A DNA stretch of 64,000 nt, taken from the NCBI GenBank assembly GCA_002007405.1, contig JYIN01000005.1, forward strand, positions 103,602 to 167,601, in the 5' to 3' direction. The position numbers and the translations under genes are program-made. Source of the stretch: Gammaproteobacteria bacterium Gsub (GTDB lineage Bacteria > Pseudomonadota > Gammaproteobacteria > PS1 > Pseudothioglobaceae). Each line of letters begins with the position of its first letter. Position 1 is the first letter of the stretch. The notes under the pieces were generated by a model, which worked only from the letters and a program-made list of their open reading frames with translations, did not search any database and was not told the DNA's origin. This document shows positions 1-8,472 of the stretch, one piece after another.

Positions 1-1
1 G

Positions 2-3000
2 GCATTTGACCATTTTTCGCCACACCCTGATATTACCTCTAATCGCCTAAAAACATTATCCAAACTATCAAGCTTAACCCACGGCATTGTGATTACTGCT
101 TTGGAATCTTTATTCCAGCAGTTATGCCCATTAGAGTTTAGCCATAAATACGGCTTTAATTTACAGGTAGGTGATGAATTGGCAGTGCAAATATTTGCTG
201 AAAAATTATTAAAAATTGGTTACAACTGCACCACAAAAGTTATGGAACATGGTGAATTTAGTATTAGAGGCTCACTGATTGACCTCTACCCAATGGGTGC
301 TAAACTGCCTTATCGGCTAGATTTGTTTGATAAAGAAATTGAATCCATTCGTACTTTTGACATCATTTCGCAGCGCTCTATTGAGGTTATACAGAAAATT
401 CTGCTACTGCCTGCCAGAGAGTTTGCCACCGACGAGCATAGTATTCAAATTTTTAAAAATAACTACCAAAAAGTTTTTAATAATAGCGATGATTTTATCT
501 TTACTGAAGTTTCCCAATCGCGTTTTCCTAACGGCATTGAATTTTATTTACCGCTATTTTTTACGCATACCAATACCTTGTTTGACTATCTACCAAATAA
601 CACTATTATTGCCACTTATCAAGGGTTTAATACATTGGTTGAGGCAACTTTTGAGCAAATTCGTAGCCAACATCAAAACGCTTGCGGTAATCTTGATAGA
701 ATGCCACTACCCATTGAACAAGTATTTCTAAACAAAGAAGAGTTGTTTGCCAATATTAAACAACACCAGCAACTGATTATCGGCAGCTCTAAACTTGAGC
801 GCGGGCTAAACTTTACTAGCAAACTTCTGCCGCCGCTAAATATTGATGCAAAATCCGAAAATCCACTTACCAAACTGCTTAATTTTGCCAAAAAATTTAC
901 GGGCAGAATCCTCATTGTTTGTGAATCTGCAGGGCGGCAAAGTGTGCTTAGCGATTTGCTTGCTAGTTATAACTTAAAGCCCAACAATGTTGAAAACTGG
1001 CGCGCATTTATACAAAACAAACACGACCTGTGTATTACCAATGCCGAAATAAGCGAAGGGCTGTTGATTGAACAAATTGCAATTATTACTGAAGCCAGTT
1101 TATTTGGTGCTGAGGCAGTCAAACAACGAAGGAGAAGACGCGCTAAACATAAAGATTTTGATGCCGCCATTAAAAGTCTGGTGGAAATTCAAACGGGAGA
1201 CCCCATTGTGCATGAAGATTATGGTGTAGGTCGCTATCTAGGGTTAAAAACGCAAACTTTTGACGGAATCATGCAAGATTTTTTGCTACTCAAATATGCT
1301 AATGATGCCAAACTGATAGTGCCAATGACCTCACTTAATCTAATTTCTCGCTACTCAGGGGTGGCTGAAAACGCACCTTTGCATAAACTTGGCACTAATC
1401 AATGGCGCAAAGCTAAACAAAAAGCCTGCGAAGCCCTACATGATATTGCCGCCGAACTATTAGAAATTTACGCCAAACGACAATCACAAGCTGGCTTTGC
1501 CTTTCCTCAGCCAAGCGATGCTTATTCTTCATTTGTTGCTGGCTTTCCTTTTGAGGAAACCCCAGATCAAATCAAAACCATGAATGAAGTATTGGCAGAT
1601 ATGCAATCTAACAAGCCAATGGATCGGTTGGTGTGTGGCGATGTTGGTTTTGGTAAAACTGAAATTGCCATGCGTGCGACATTCTTGGCGGTTGAGGCAG
1701 GCAAACAGGTGGCAATATTGGTGCCAACTACACTACTGGCAAATCAACATTATCAGTCGTTTAAGGATCGGTTTGTTAATTATGCGATTAAAATAGCCGT
1801 CTTATCACGCTTCCAAACTTTAAAACAACAAACACAAATCAAAAACCAATTACAAAATGGCAAAATTGATATCGTAGTCGGCACTCATAAACTTATTCAA
1901 GGTAGTGTTCAATATCAAAATATAGGTTTGATTATTATTGACGAAGAGCACCGGTTTGGGGTTAAACAAAAAGAGGCTTTGAAAAAAATTCGTGGTCAAA
2001 GCGATATTCTTACCATGACAGCCACACCGATTCCGAGAAGTTTAAATATGGCACTTGGGTCGCTACGCGATTTGTCTATTATTACCACGCCACCCCAGGG
2101 CCGCATGGCTATTCAAACTTTTGTCAATGTTTGGGATGATGACATGATTGTTGAATCCTGCCTGCGAGAATTGCACCGCGGCGGGCAGATATTCATCCTC
2201 CATAATGACATAGATTCTATTGATAATATGGCAGAAAAAATTGTCACTTTGGTGCCCAATGCACAGGTTCGTATTGCCCACGGACAAATGCCAAGCAGAG
2301 AATTAGAGCATATTATGAGTGATTTTTATCATGCGCGTTTTCAGATTTTGGTATCCACCACCATTATTGAGACCGGGATTGACATTCCAAATGCAAATAC
2401 CATTATTATTAACAATGCGCAAAATTTTGGCTTAGCGCAATTGCACCAACTACGAGGACGAGTAGGGCGCTCACACCACCGAGCTTATGCATATTTTGTA
2501 ATTAAATCGTATCAATCACTTAATCAAAATGCTAAAAAACGCCTTGATGCCATTGAATCGTTAGAATCATTGGGGGCTGGTTTTATGGTGGCTAATCACG
2601 ATTTAGAAATCCGTGGTGCTGGAGATTTGCTGGGGGATAAGCAGTCGGGGAAAATCAATGAAATCGGGTTTAATCTCTATCATGATCTACTCAAACGCAC
2701 CATCGATACCTTGCGTGCTGGGAGGAAAATCGACTTAAGCGAGGCAGTTAACCATGAAATTCAAATTGATACTGGTCTTGCCTGCATTATTCCCCAAGAT
2801 TATTTAAACGATGTACATGAGCGCCTAGTATTATACAAACGCATCGCCAGCGTTAGAGAAAACGCGATGATTAAAGATTTGCAAATTGAGATGATTGACC
2901 GTTTTGGGCTATTGCCAGATGCAACAAAAAACCTTTTTGCTAGCACCAGACTTAGGCTCATTTGTGAAAAAATTGGGGTTGATAAAATCAGCATTTTTGA

Positions 3001-3193
3001 TGACAGAACGATTATTGTTTTTGGTAGCAATCCAATGATTGAGCCAATAAAAATCATCCAGCTTGTCCAACAAAAAGCACAGCAATTTAAACTTAAAAAA
3101 CAAAATCAGTTAATCTACACGGCTCCGATGTCTAAGGATATAAAGCGGATTGAGCAGATCGAGGCTTTATTGGTGGAATTGGGTAAAAATTAA
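2..3193 (+). CDS. mfd: Transcription-repair coupling factor Mfd, 5' end outside window
   Basis: Mfd is an ATP-dependent translocase that removes stalled RNA polymerase from DNA lesions and recruits UvrA. The first ATG in frame is at 89, but the frame stays open back to base 2 and those codons read as Mfd (AFDHFSPHPDI), so this is a gene cut by the window edge; roughly 85 N-terminal residues are missing against the usual 1150. Seen in order: UvrB-like N-terminal modules; a CarD-like RNA polymerase-interacting domain near nt 1195-1360 (DPIVHEDYGVGRYLG); Walker A GDVGFGKTE near nt 1640; DEEH box near nt 1940; TATPIPRSL; helicase motif VI GRVGRS near nt 2458; and a C-terminal D7-like domain. The stop overlaps the convergent norB stop by 4 bases. 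Confidence 0.97.
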   Translation, partial: AFDHFSPHPDITSNRLKTLSKLSSLTHGIVITALESLFQQLCPLEFSHKYGFNLQVGDELAVQIFAEKLLKIGYNCTTKVMEHGEFSIRGSLIDLYPMGAKLPYRLDLFDKEIESIRTFDIISQRSIEVIQKILLLPAREFATDEHSIQIFKNNYQKVFNNSDDFIFTEVSQSRFPNGIEFYLPLFFTHTNTLFDYLPNNTIIATYQGFNTLVEATFEQIRSQHQNACGNLDRMPLPIEQVFLNKEELFANIKQHQQLIIGSSKLERGLNFTSKLLPPLNIDAKSENPLTKLLNFAKKFTGRILIVCESAGRQSVLSDLLASYNLKPNNVENWRAFIQNKHDLCITNAEISEGLLIEQIAIITEASLFGAEAVKQRRRRRAKHKDFDAAIKSLVEIQTGDPIVHEDYGVGRYLGLKTQTFDGIMQDFLLLKYANDAKLIVPMTSLNLISRYSGVAENAPLHKLGTNQWRKAKQKACEALHDIAAELLEIYAKRQSQAGFAFPQPSDAYSSFVAGFPFEETPDQIKTMNEVLADMQSNKPMDRLVCGDVGFGKTEIAMRATFLAVEAGKQVAILVPTTLLANQHYQSFKDRFVNYAIKIAVLSRFQTLKQQTQIKNQLQNGKIDIVVGTHKLIQGSVQYQNIGLIIIDEEHRFGVKQKEALKKIRGQSDILTMTATPIPRSLNMALGSLRDLSIITTPPQGRMAIQTFVNVWDDDMIVESCLRELHRGGQIFILHNDIDSIDNMAEKIVTLVPNAQVRIAHGQMPSRELEHIMSDFYHARFQILVSTTIIETGIDIPNANTIIINNAQNFGLAQLHQLRGRVGRSHHRAYAYFVIKSYQSLNQNAKKRLDAIESLESLGAGFMVANHDLEIRGAGDLLGDKQSGKINEIGFNLYHDLLKRTIDTLRAGRKIDLSEAVNHEIQIDTGLACIIPQDYLNDVHERLVLYKRIASVRENAMIKDLQIEMIDRFGLLPDATKNLFASTRLRLICEKIGVDKISIFDDRTIIVFGSNPMIEPIKIIQLVQQKAQQFKLKKQNQLIYTAPMSKDIKRIEQIEALLVELGKN

Positions 3194-4626
3194 GCCACCT
3201 TTGACTCTAACTCTAACGGCTCTTTTTTACCAATTGTTAGCAAATCCCAAACCAATAATATAAAGCCAAGCGCGGTAATATAACCCATGATTTGTCGCCA
3301 TACCAAGCCCTCAACAAACCAAGGGTGGATTTGTGCTTGAAAATAGCCCAGCCAAGTTGAGCCACCGATAGCGCGTTCAATTTGTGATTGTTCATAACCT
3401 GAGATTAGTAGCGCAATCGTCATTCCCATAACGCCAATATTAAGCAGTGCCAGCGACCACTTCCATTTCCAACCACTATCAACCAAGTCGCCACGAATTG
3501 TCACCCCGCCACGCCATTTCTGCACAGCAAAATAAAACATAGCAATAATAATCGTCGCATACGCGCCAAAAAATGCCAAATGCCCGTGTGATGCTGTCCA
3601 TTGTGTGCCGTGTGTGTAGAGGTTAATCTGCGGCAAAGTATGCATAAACCCCCAAACTCCAGCACCAAAAAAGTTACCAAAAGCATGGGCAATCAGCCAC
3701 GCCATAGCAGGGTGATTATTGCTTTTAAAGCCATGTTTGCCTGAGTCATAAACAGCGTGGACAACCATTGCTACCAAAGGTATTGGTTCTAAGGCAGAAA
3801 ATAAACCACCAACGGTGAACCAATATTCAGGCGTTCCAATCCAAAAATAATGATGTCCAAGTCCTAAAATACCAGCACCAAACATCAGGGCGACTTCTAT
3901 GTAGAGCCAAGTGGTAACAATTTTGCGACTTGCCCCTAATGTGGTTATTAACCCCCATGCCATAATACATCCAACCAATACTTCCCAAGTTGCCTCTACC
4001 CATAAATGAATGACCCACCACCACCAAAATTGATCAAGGGAGATATTGGTGGTGTAAAACATTCCTGCCAAATATAAGCCAGCTAAAGCAACTAAATCTA
4101 GGGTAAGCACGCCAGTAATGCCCGTTACCTTTCCTTTACTGACTGTGGCTGCTACATTATAGAAAAATATTAACATACAAATAACAATGCCAATATCTGC
4201 CAAACGCGGTGCTTCAATGTATTCGCGCCCTTCATTGATAAACCAAATGGTCGCATCGGTGCCTGGTCCCCATTGAATAAATAGATAAACCAATACCACA
4301 ATAATAACAGCGACTGTTAGTAGCCAAAATGAAAAATGACCCCATTTAATACCAACAATAGAAATGCCTGTTTCATCTTCTAATAACCAATAACTTGCCC
4401 CAATAAAGCCATAAAGCATCCAAATAATCATAGCGTTAATATGCACAGTGCGATTGACATTAAAATCCAGAACCCCGTAGAATAAATCCGGCTGTAAATA
4501 TTGTAGACCAGCAATTAAACCAAATAAAATCTGGGCGGCAAACAATACCACAGCCACACTAAAATATTTAATTGCCAGTTTTTGCCCAACATTTAGATTT
4601 TGAGTATTAAATTGATTGATAGTCAT
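3190..4626 (-). CDS. norB: Nitric oxide reductase large subunit NorB (cytochrome c-dependent)
   Basis: This is the catalytic membrane subunit that reduces two NO to N2O at a heme b3-FeB centre. The 478 residues form about 12 membrane helices. Conserved residues visible are HLWVEATWE (FeB His and the essential Glu), the HH pair in LGHHYFW, and C-terminal helix histidines in TASHGHLAF. The length is that of cNorB, with no N-terminal quinol-oxidase extension as in qNor, and norC lies directly upstream with abutting ends, so the enzyme is cNOR. The maturation genes norQ and norD, which often follow norCB, are absent; mfd converges immediately downstream instead. Confidence 0.96.
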   Translation of the reverse strand: MTINQFNTQNLNVGQKLAIKYFSVAVVLFAAQILFGLIAGLQYLQPDLFYGVLDFNVNRTVHINAMIIWMLYGFIGASYWLLEDETGISIVGIKWGHFSFWLLTVAVIIVVLVYLFIQWGPGTDATIWFINEGREYIEAPRLADIGIVICMLIFFYNVAATVSKGKVTGITGVLTLDLVALAGLYLAGMFYTTNISLDQFWWWWVIHLWVEATWEVLVGCIMAWGLITTLGASRKIVTTWLYIEVALMFGAGILGLGHHYFWIGTPEYWFTVGGLFSALEPIPLVAMVVHAVYDSGKHGFKSNNHPAMAWLIAHAFGNFFGAGVWGFMHTLPQINLYTHGTQWTASHGHLAFFGAYATIIIAMFYFAVQKWRGGVTIRGDLVDSGWKWKWSLALLNIGVMGMTIALLISGYEQSQIERAIGGSTWLGYFQAQIHPWFVEGLVWRQIMGYITALGFILLVWDLLTIGKKEPLELESKVA

Positions 4627-5231
4627 TATTTTTCTCCTTGTGATATGGCGTTAAAGTTATAAGGAAAACCATTGGTATCTATTGAAGACATCCATTTCAA
4701 AAAAGCAATAATGGCTTGTGCCTCTTGTTTGCTAATATTGAGGTTGGGCATTTTACGACCACTACCAAAAGTGCGTGCATTTTTCTCTGGTTCCATCAAG
4801 AAGTTAATCATTAATTGCTCGCGATATTTTTCATCCCCCCATGCTTTATCCAGCCACGCTTTGGTTAAATCAGGGGCATAGTAAGCACCATTACCAAGCA
4901 AAGTATGGCAATTCATACAATTACGCCCTTGCACGATTTTTTTGCCATGAGTTACTAACTTTTCTGCTTGTTCTTCGGTGAGCTTTTTGCCAAACAAAGG
5001 TGAATCTTGCTCGCTAATAACTGGCACTTGAAAATTACGCTTAGTATCAAATTTATAAGAAATCTGTTTATTGATAACCGAATAACTAGGTACTCTATTA
5101 CTGCCTACGGTTATTTTATTGATGGTGTCAAAAGACAGAAATATCAAAATTACAAACATCAATGCCGTTACCCAAATTGCAGTTTTTTTCCAAAACTGCT
5201 CACTTGACCACCAAATTTTATTTTTGTTCAT
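4626..5231 (-). CDS. norC: Nitric oxide reductase cytochrome c subunit NorC
   Basis: NorC is the membrane-anchored c-type cytochrome that passes electrons to NorB. A single N-terminal membrane helix (about residues 15-33) is followed by a periplasmic domain with one heme site CMNCH at residues 105-109 and a probable axial Met in GSGRKMPN. An upstream in-frame ATG at 5258 would add nine residues, but the ATG at 5231 has AAGGAG just before it and gives the normal NorC start (MNKNKIWW). It overlaps the preceding small membrane protein by 14 bases and abuts norB, so all three are probably translated from one mRNA. Confidence 0.95.
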   Translation of the reverse strand: MNKNKIWWSSEQFWKKTAIWVTALMFVILIFLSFDTINKITVGSNRVPSYSVINKQISYKFDTKRNFQVPVISEQDSPLFGKKLTEEQAEKLVTHGKKIVQGRNCMNCHTLLGNGAYYAPDLTKAWLDKAWGDEKYREQLMINFLMEPEKNARTFGSGRKMPNLNISKQEAQAIIAFLKWMSSIDTNGFPYNFNAISQGEK

Positions 5232-5532
5232 AGCCCTTCTCCTTGTGTGTTGCCACACATAAATGCCATATTCCTCGCGGCGCTAAAAAATAACCAACCA
5301 ACATCGCAATCACTACAATTGTCCAAATTTTATCTAAGTGCATTGTCTGAGTAATAATTAATACTGAAATGAACAAAACAAAATAACTAACATAAGCCAA
5401 ATAATTGAGCACTGCGATTTTTTTCAAATGATAAAAGGCGTAGAATAAAGCATACAAAGCCCCTGAGACAATAATGATGCCACTGGCAAAAAAAGTAATG
5501 AAAAAATCTTTTAATTCAACTGGTTGGAGCAT
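5218..5532 (-). CDS. Small three-helix membrane protein between nirK and norC
   Basis: I do not recognise a family. The 104-residue protein has about three hydrophobic helices (near residues 11-32, 41-62 and 68-88), a short charged loop HLKK between helices 1 and 2, and a charged C-terminal tail. Its end overlaps the start of norC by 14 bases, so it is probably co-expressed with norCB. Position suggests a role in NO reductase assembly, in electron delivery, or as an accessory subunit like the small NorE/NorF proteins, but no motif supports any of these. The codon pattern is like its neighbours. Confidence 0.75.
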   Translation of the reverse strand: MLQPVELKDFFITFFASGIIIVSGALYALFYAFYHLKKIAVLNYLAYVSYFVLFISVLIITQTMHLDKIWTIVVIAMLVGYFLAPRGIWHLCVATHKEKGYEQK

Positions 5533-5544
5533 GTCTTTTTTGTA

Positions 5545-5572
5545 ATAACTGCGGGTTTTAAACCGCAGTTAT
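5545..5572 (-). terminator. Perfect 10-bp hairpin between nirK and the nor genes
   Basis: ATAACTGCGG at 5545-5554 and CCGCAGTTAT at 5563-5572 form a perfect stem with an 8-base loop. On the minus strand it lies just after nirK, but it is followed by ACAAAAAA rather than a T run, so it is not a standard intrinsic terminator. It could be a partial terminator or an mRNA-stabilising or processing hairpin that sets different nirK and norCB levels. Confidence 0.4.
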
Positions 5573-5584
5573 CGTATGGTAAAA

Positions 5585-6703
5585 TTATTTTATTTTACTT
5601 GGTGCGCTGACCTGTTCCATCAAATCATTATTCCATTTACCCTCAACCGCTACATGGGCCGCACCACCAAGCATAAAGGCTTGGATTAAATCATGGTTAA
5701 GATAGGCATAAATACCTGGTTGTTTGAAGGTATAAACAGCTGCCACCGCCTCGCCACCATTCACATGCCAAGTCTCTCTATCAACGGTTGGTACATTGTT
5801 AAATGACCCACCTGGCCAAACCAAGTCTCCATGACCGCCAATTAAATGAATACGCGAATCTTCATTCGCTTGTGAATGAATAAATAACACAGTCTCACCG
5901 ACTTTAGCGTGCATCGCATTTTCTCCTGTCAATGCTCCCTTTTTCCCATTATAAGTAACATGGGTGGGCACCAAACCTCTCATTACCTTCAAGGTATCGT
6001 TATAAGGCGCAACAGCATTTGAATAACGCTTATATTGACCATTATGATCTTTAGGGATATACCAACCCTGTTCGCCAATATAATAGGCTCTATCATAAGT
6101 AACCAGAGCGCCTTTATCATCTCTAATGCCGTCTTTTGGCAATATCATAATTGCGCCATACATCCCTGAAACCACATGATAAGGAATCATTAGCCCGCCT
6201 GGCGCACAGTGATAAACAAAGGTACCTGGTCTATCTGCTTTAAAACGCAAGGTTACTTGCTCTCCAGGGGCCACTTTAGTTAATGCACCGCCACCTAAAG
6301 CGCCTGTTGAGGAGTGAAAATCGATATTATGCACCAATAGATTGGTTTTTGGATTTTTTAAAGTAAGCTCGACATAATCTCCCTCATGTACTACTATCAT
6401 CGGACCTGGATTGGTGCCATTAAAGGTCATCGCCTGCACAAAAACACCAGGCTCAATTTCTATTTCTTTTTCTTCAATCACCATTTCCATTTCAATAATC
6501 CTAGACTTGCCAGAATATTCTTGCTGGTGTTTGGGCAAAAAAGGCGGTGCCACTAAAATTTGTTTGACACGCTCCAAACCGCTTAGATTTGCCGATACGC
6601 CAACATTAGCAATATAAGACTGTGCGCCTGCTTCTGCTAAAGCAATACCTGACAGTAAAATAAGTACAACGCCCAGAGTCGTTTTTTTTAGTATATCAAT
6701 CAT
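5585..6703 (-). CDS. nirK: Copper-containing nitrite reductase NirK
   Basis: NirK is a periplasmic enzyme reducing nitrite to NO. The 372 residues begin with a signal peptide ending near ALAEA (residues 21-25) and contain two cupredoxin domains. All copper ligands can be placed: type 1 site His125, Cys166, His176 and Met181; type 2 site His130, His165 and His337, with catalytic Asp128 and His286 (HLIGGHGD). The start is supported by GGGAG six bases upstream. The gene reads toward norCB, which consumes its product. A regulator-type palindrome with a matching -10 lies upstream (see 6737-6777). The HCAPGG variant replaces the commoner HCAPEG or HCAPPG. Confidence 0.97.
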   Translation of the reverse strand: MIDILKKTTLGVVLILLSGIALAEAGAQSYIANVGVSANLSGLERVKQILVAPPFLPKHQQEYSGKSRIIEMEMVIEEKEIEIEPGVFVQAMTFNGTNPGPMIVVHEGDYVELTLKNPKTNLLVHNIDFHSSTGALGGGALTKVAPGEQVTLRFKADRPGTFVYHCAPGGLMIPYHVVSGMYGAIMILPKDGIRDDKGALVTYDRAYYIGEQGWYIPKDHNGQYKRYSNAVAPYNDTLKVMRGLVPTHVTYNGKKGALTGENAMHAKVGETVLFIHSQANEDSRIHLIGGHGDLVWPGGSFNNVPTVDRETWHVNGGEAVAAVYTFKQPGIYAYLNHDLIQAFMLGGAAHVAVEGKWNNDLMEQVSAPSKIK

Positions 6704-6736
6704 TTTTTACTCCCATTATTATTAAACTCAAGGGCG

Positions 6737-6777
6737 ATGTTACCCTGATAAAAGCAAAAATCATTGACATAAGTCAA
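6737..6777 (-). promoter_or_regulatory. FNR/NnrR-type box and -10 element of the nirK promoter
   Basis: A perfect palindrome TTGACATAAGTCAA lies at 6764-6777 (TTG-N8-CAA, the shape bound by FNR, DNR and NnrR proteins). On the minus strand a -10-like TAACAT is at 6737-6742, its centre 31 bases from the palindrome centre. That is the spacing of a class II Crp/Fnr-activated promoter (site at about -41.5), with a predicted start near 6729 and the nirK ATG at 6703. The adjacent gene encodes a Crp/Fnr protein with matching recognition residues. Confidence 0.72.
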
Positions 6778-6792
6778 ATAATTTTAAAAAAG

Positions 6793-7476
6793 TTAATTGC
6801 TAACTATATTTTTAAGTTCTACAGGTCTAAGTAAGGTGATGCGGTTGTTGTTTACTGATAATAGACCATCGTTGGAGAGTTTATTAAGGATGCGTGAGAG
6901 GGTTTCTGGTTGCACCGAAAGCTGGCTTGCCAAAATATTTTTAGTTACCAATAAATCAATTTGGGTGGTTTTTCCCGTTTGTTGGGCGTTATTTAGCAAA
7001 AATTTTAGCAATCGATAAGTGCCATCGTGTAAGCTTAGGCTTTTTATCTCAGTCAGTGACCAATGCAATCTTTTTGATAACCGCGCCATAATTTTGAAAC
7101 AGGCCTTGGGGGATTTTTCTAAAATATTAAGATAGCCTTGGGCGTCAATTTGCAAAACACCACTGTCTTTTAAAGCGGTTGCGCTCACGGGGTATGTTTT
7201 TTCATTGAGAAACATAACTGCCTCAGCAAAAGTATTGCCAGCGCCAATAATATCCATAACTTTTTCATCACCTCTTGGAGACAGAAAACTGAGTTTTATG
7301 CTGCCATAAATAGCTAAGAAAAAATGCCTGGCTGGCTGACCTTCTACAAAGAAATGTTGCTTTTTTTTTAATTCATGATAACTGGTTTTTGCAATAATTT
7401 GGGCAAGTTCAGCCTCATTAAAATCTGTAAATAGATCGTTTTGTTTGAGAATTTCTTGCTGTTTAAGTGTTAGCAT
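6793..7476 (-). CDS. Crp/Fnr-family regulator, DNR/NnrR-like
   Basis: The 227-residue protein has a cyclic-nucleotide-type effector domain (about 15-125), a dimerisation helix (about 126-150) and a winged helix-turn-helix (about 175-210). The recognition helix PETLSRIL has Glu191, Ser194 and Arg195, the set FNR uses to read TTGA-type half sites. Only one cysteine (Cys126) is present, so there is no [4Fe-4S] cluster and it is not FNR itself; DNR/NnrR proteins, which sense NO, are the better match. The 5' end overlaps the SURF1 gene by 14 bases and its stop lies 16 bases from the palindrome before nirK. Control of nirK, and perhaps nor, is inferred from position and site match. Confidence 0.85.
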   Translation of the reverse strand: MLTLKQQEILKQNDLFTDFNEAELAQIIAKTSYHELKKKQHFFVEGQPARHFFLAIYGSIKLSFLSPRGDEKVMDIIGAGNTFAEAVMFLNEKTYPVSATALKDSGVLQIDAQGYLNILEKSPKACFKIMARLSKRLHWSLTEIKSLSLHDGTYRLLKFLLNNAQQTGKTTQIDLLVTKNILASQLSVQPETLSRILNKLSNDGLLSVNNNRITLLRPVELKNIVSN

Positions 7477-8167
7477 GTTTATTTTTTACAAACAAATAAA
7501 TGGCAATTATAAATAATGTCAATGCCATTAAAAACCATTGTAGAGCGTAACCGAGATGCTTATCAACAGAGCCATAAAAAGGCTTCCATTTGCGATAAAA
7601 TCCTTGTTGGGCATCAATATCAAGTTGTGCCAACATAGGGACAAGATCATAGCCTGATAATTTTGATAATTGTGTCATGTCTAAGGATTGGATAAGAATG
7701 GGAAAATGTTTCTCTACATTTTGTTGCCTCAATTTGATGCGTTGCTTAGGTTTTATAAGCCTGACTTTGATAGTGGTTTCATTAGTATTTAGGCGAATAT
7801 CGGCCAATTTATCCCGTCTGCCATGCCAAGGCACAAAGCCACGATTGATTAAAATTGCATTATTTTTGTTAATCACAAAAGGGGTTAGCACATAATAACC
7901 AGCATTGTTTTTTACAATTTGGTTGTCGTAAATAAATTGTTTATCAACATCATAATGACCTTTAAGCAAAACTTGGTAATATTCTTTATTATGCAAATCC
8001 TGTATTGTTTCAACTAATTCTGCGGGGTGTTTTTGTGCCAAAATAATGGCGTTTTCAATGCCACGTTTTTCATCCGCACGCTCCAGCTGCCAAAACCCTA
8101 ATGACAATAAAATAGACAAAATGGTGGCAATTAGTAGGCTTGGTAAAACGGTAGTGGGTTTTATCAT
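7463..8167 (-). CDS. SURF1 family cytochrome oxidase assembly protein
   Basis: SURF1 helps form the heme a3 site during assembly of aa3 oxidases. The family architecture is seen: an N-terminal membrane helix (about 8-26) followed by FWQLERADEK, a large periplasmic domain with NRGFVPW, and a C-terminal helix (about 208-228) preceded by GYALQWF. The 234-residue length is normal. The start codon overlaps the stop of the DUF2909 gene as TAATG, and the 3' end overlaps the Crp/Fnr regulator by 14 bases, tying an oxidase assembly factor to a regulator in one transcript. Confidence 0.93.
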   Translation of the reverse strand: MIKPTTVLPSLLIATILSILLSLGFWQLERADEKRGIENAIILAQKHPAELVETIQDLHNKEYYQVLLKGHYDVDKQFIYDNQIVKNNAGYYVLTPFVINKNNAILINRGFVPWHGRRDKLADIRLNTNETTIKVRLIKPKQRIKLRQQNVEKHFPILIQSLDMTQLSKLSGYDLVPMLAQLDIDAQQGFYRKWKPFYGSVDKHLGYALQWFLMALTLFIIAIYLFVKNKHANT

Positions 8168-8394
8168 TATTTTTGTGTAGAGGTGCTAAATACCACAGGG
8201 TTTGGCTCAATCCAGCCCATATAAGCGGCAAACATGACCAGTAAGAATAAAAACACTGACAAACTAATCCGTGCGACTAACGATTTAAACATCCTATCAG
8301 AGCCTCGTCTGCCACCTTTGAGCATACCGATTAAACCAAATCCTAACGCCACTAAAATAGTAATGATGACAATGATAATAAAGAATTCAGCCAT
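8167..8394 (-). CDS. DUF2909 twin-transmembrane protein
   Basis: This 75-residue protein has two membrane helices joined by a basic loop GMLKGGRRGSDRMFKSL, the pattern of the DUF2909 family found beside cox and SURF1 genes in proteobacteria; its function is unknown. The frame extends upstream to 8451, but that extension runs through the transcription terminator of the cox operon, so the ATG at 8394 (MAEFF) is chosen. No good ribosome site is visible; TATAAT lies at 8399-8404, five bases before the ATG, which would fit a nearly leaderless mRNA. Confidence 0.85.
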   Translation of the reverse strand: MAEFFIIIVIITILVALGFGLIGMLKGGRRGSDRMFKSLVARISLSVFLFLLVMFAAYMGWIEPNPVVFSTSTQK

Positions 8395-8422
8395 AGATAT
8401 TATAGATATTTTTACAGTGATT

Positions 8423-8448
8423 AAAAAAAGACCCCAATCAAGGGGTCT
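8423..8448 (-). terminator. Intrinsic terminator of the cox operon
   Basis: On the minus strand AGACCCC (8448-8442), loop TTGATT and GGGGTCT (8435-8429) form a perfect 7-bp GC-rich stem followed by a run of T. It lies 25 bases after the coxC stop and separates the cox operon from DUF2909-SURF1-regulator. Confidence 0.9.
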
Positions 8449-8472
8449 CATTATATGAGATATGAGGTCTTT

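Noticed and set aside
3190..4626. Quinol-dependent NO reductase (qNor)
   Set aside because: No N-terminal extension, and a norC gene is adjacent.
4626..5258. norC start at 5258
   Set aside because: The nine added residues (MWQHTRRRA) lack a good ribosome site, while ATG at 5231 has AAGGAG.
6793..7476. Oxygen sensor FNR itself
   Set aside because: The N-terminal cysteine cluster needed for [4Fe-4S] binding is absent; only Cys126 is present.
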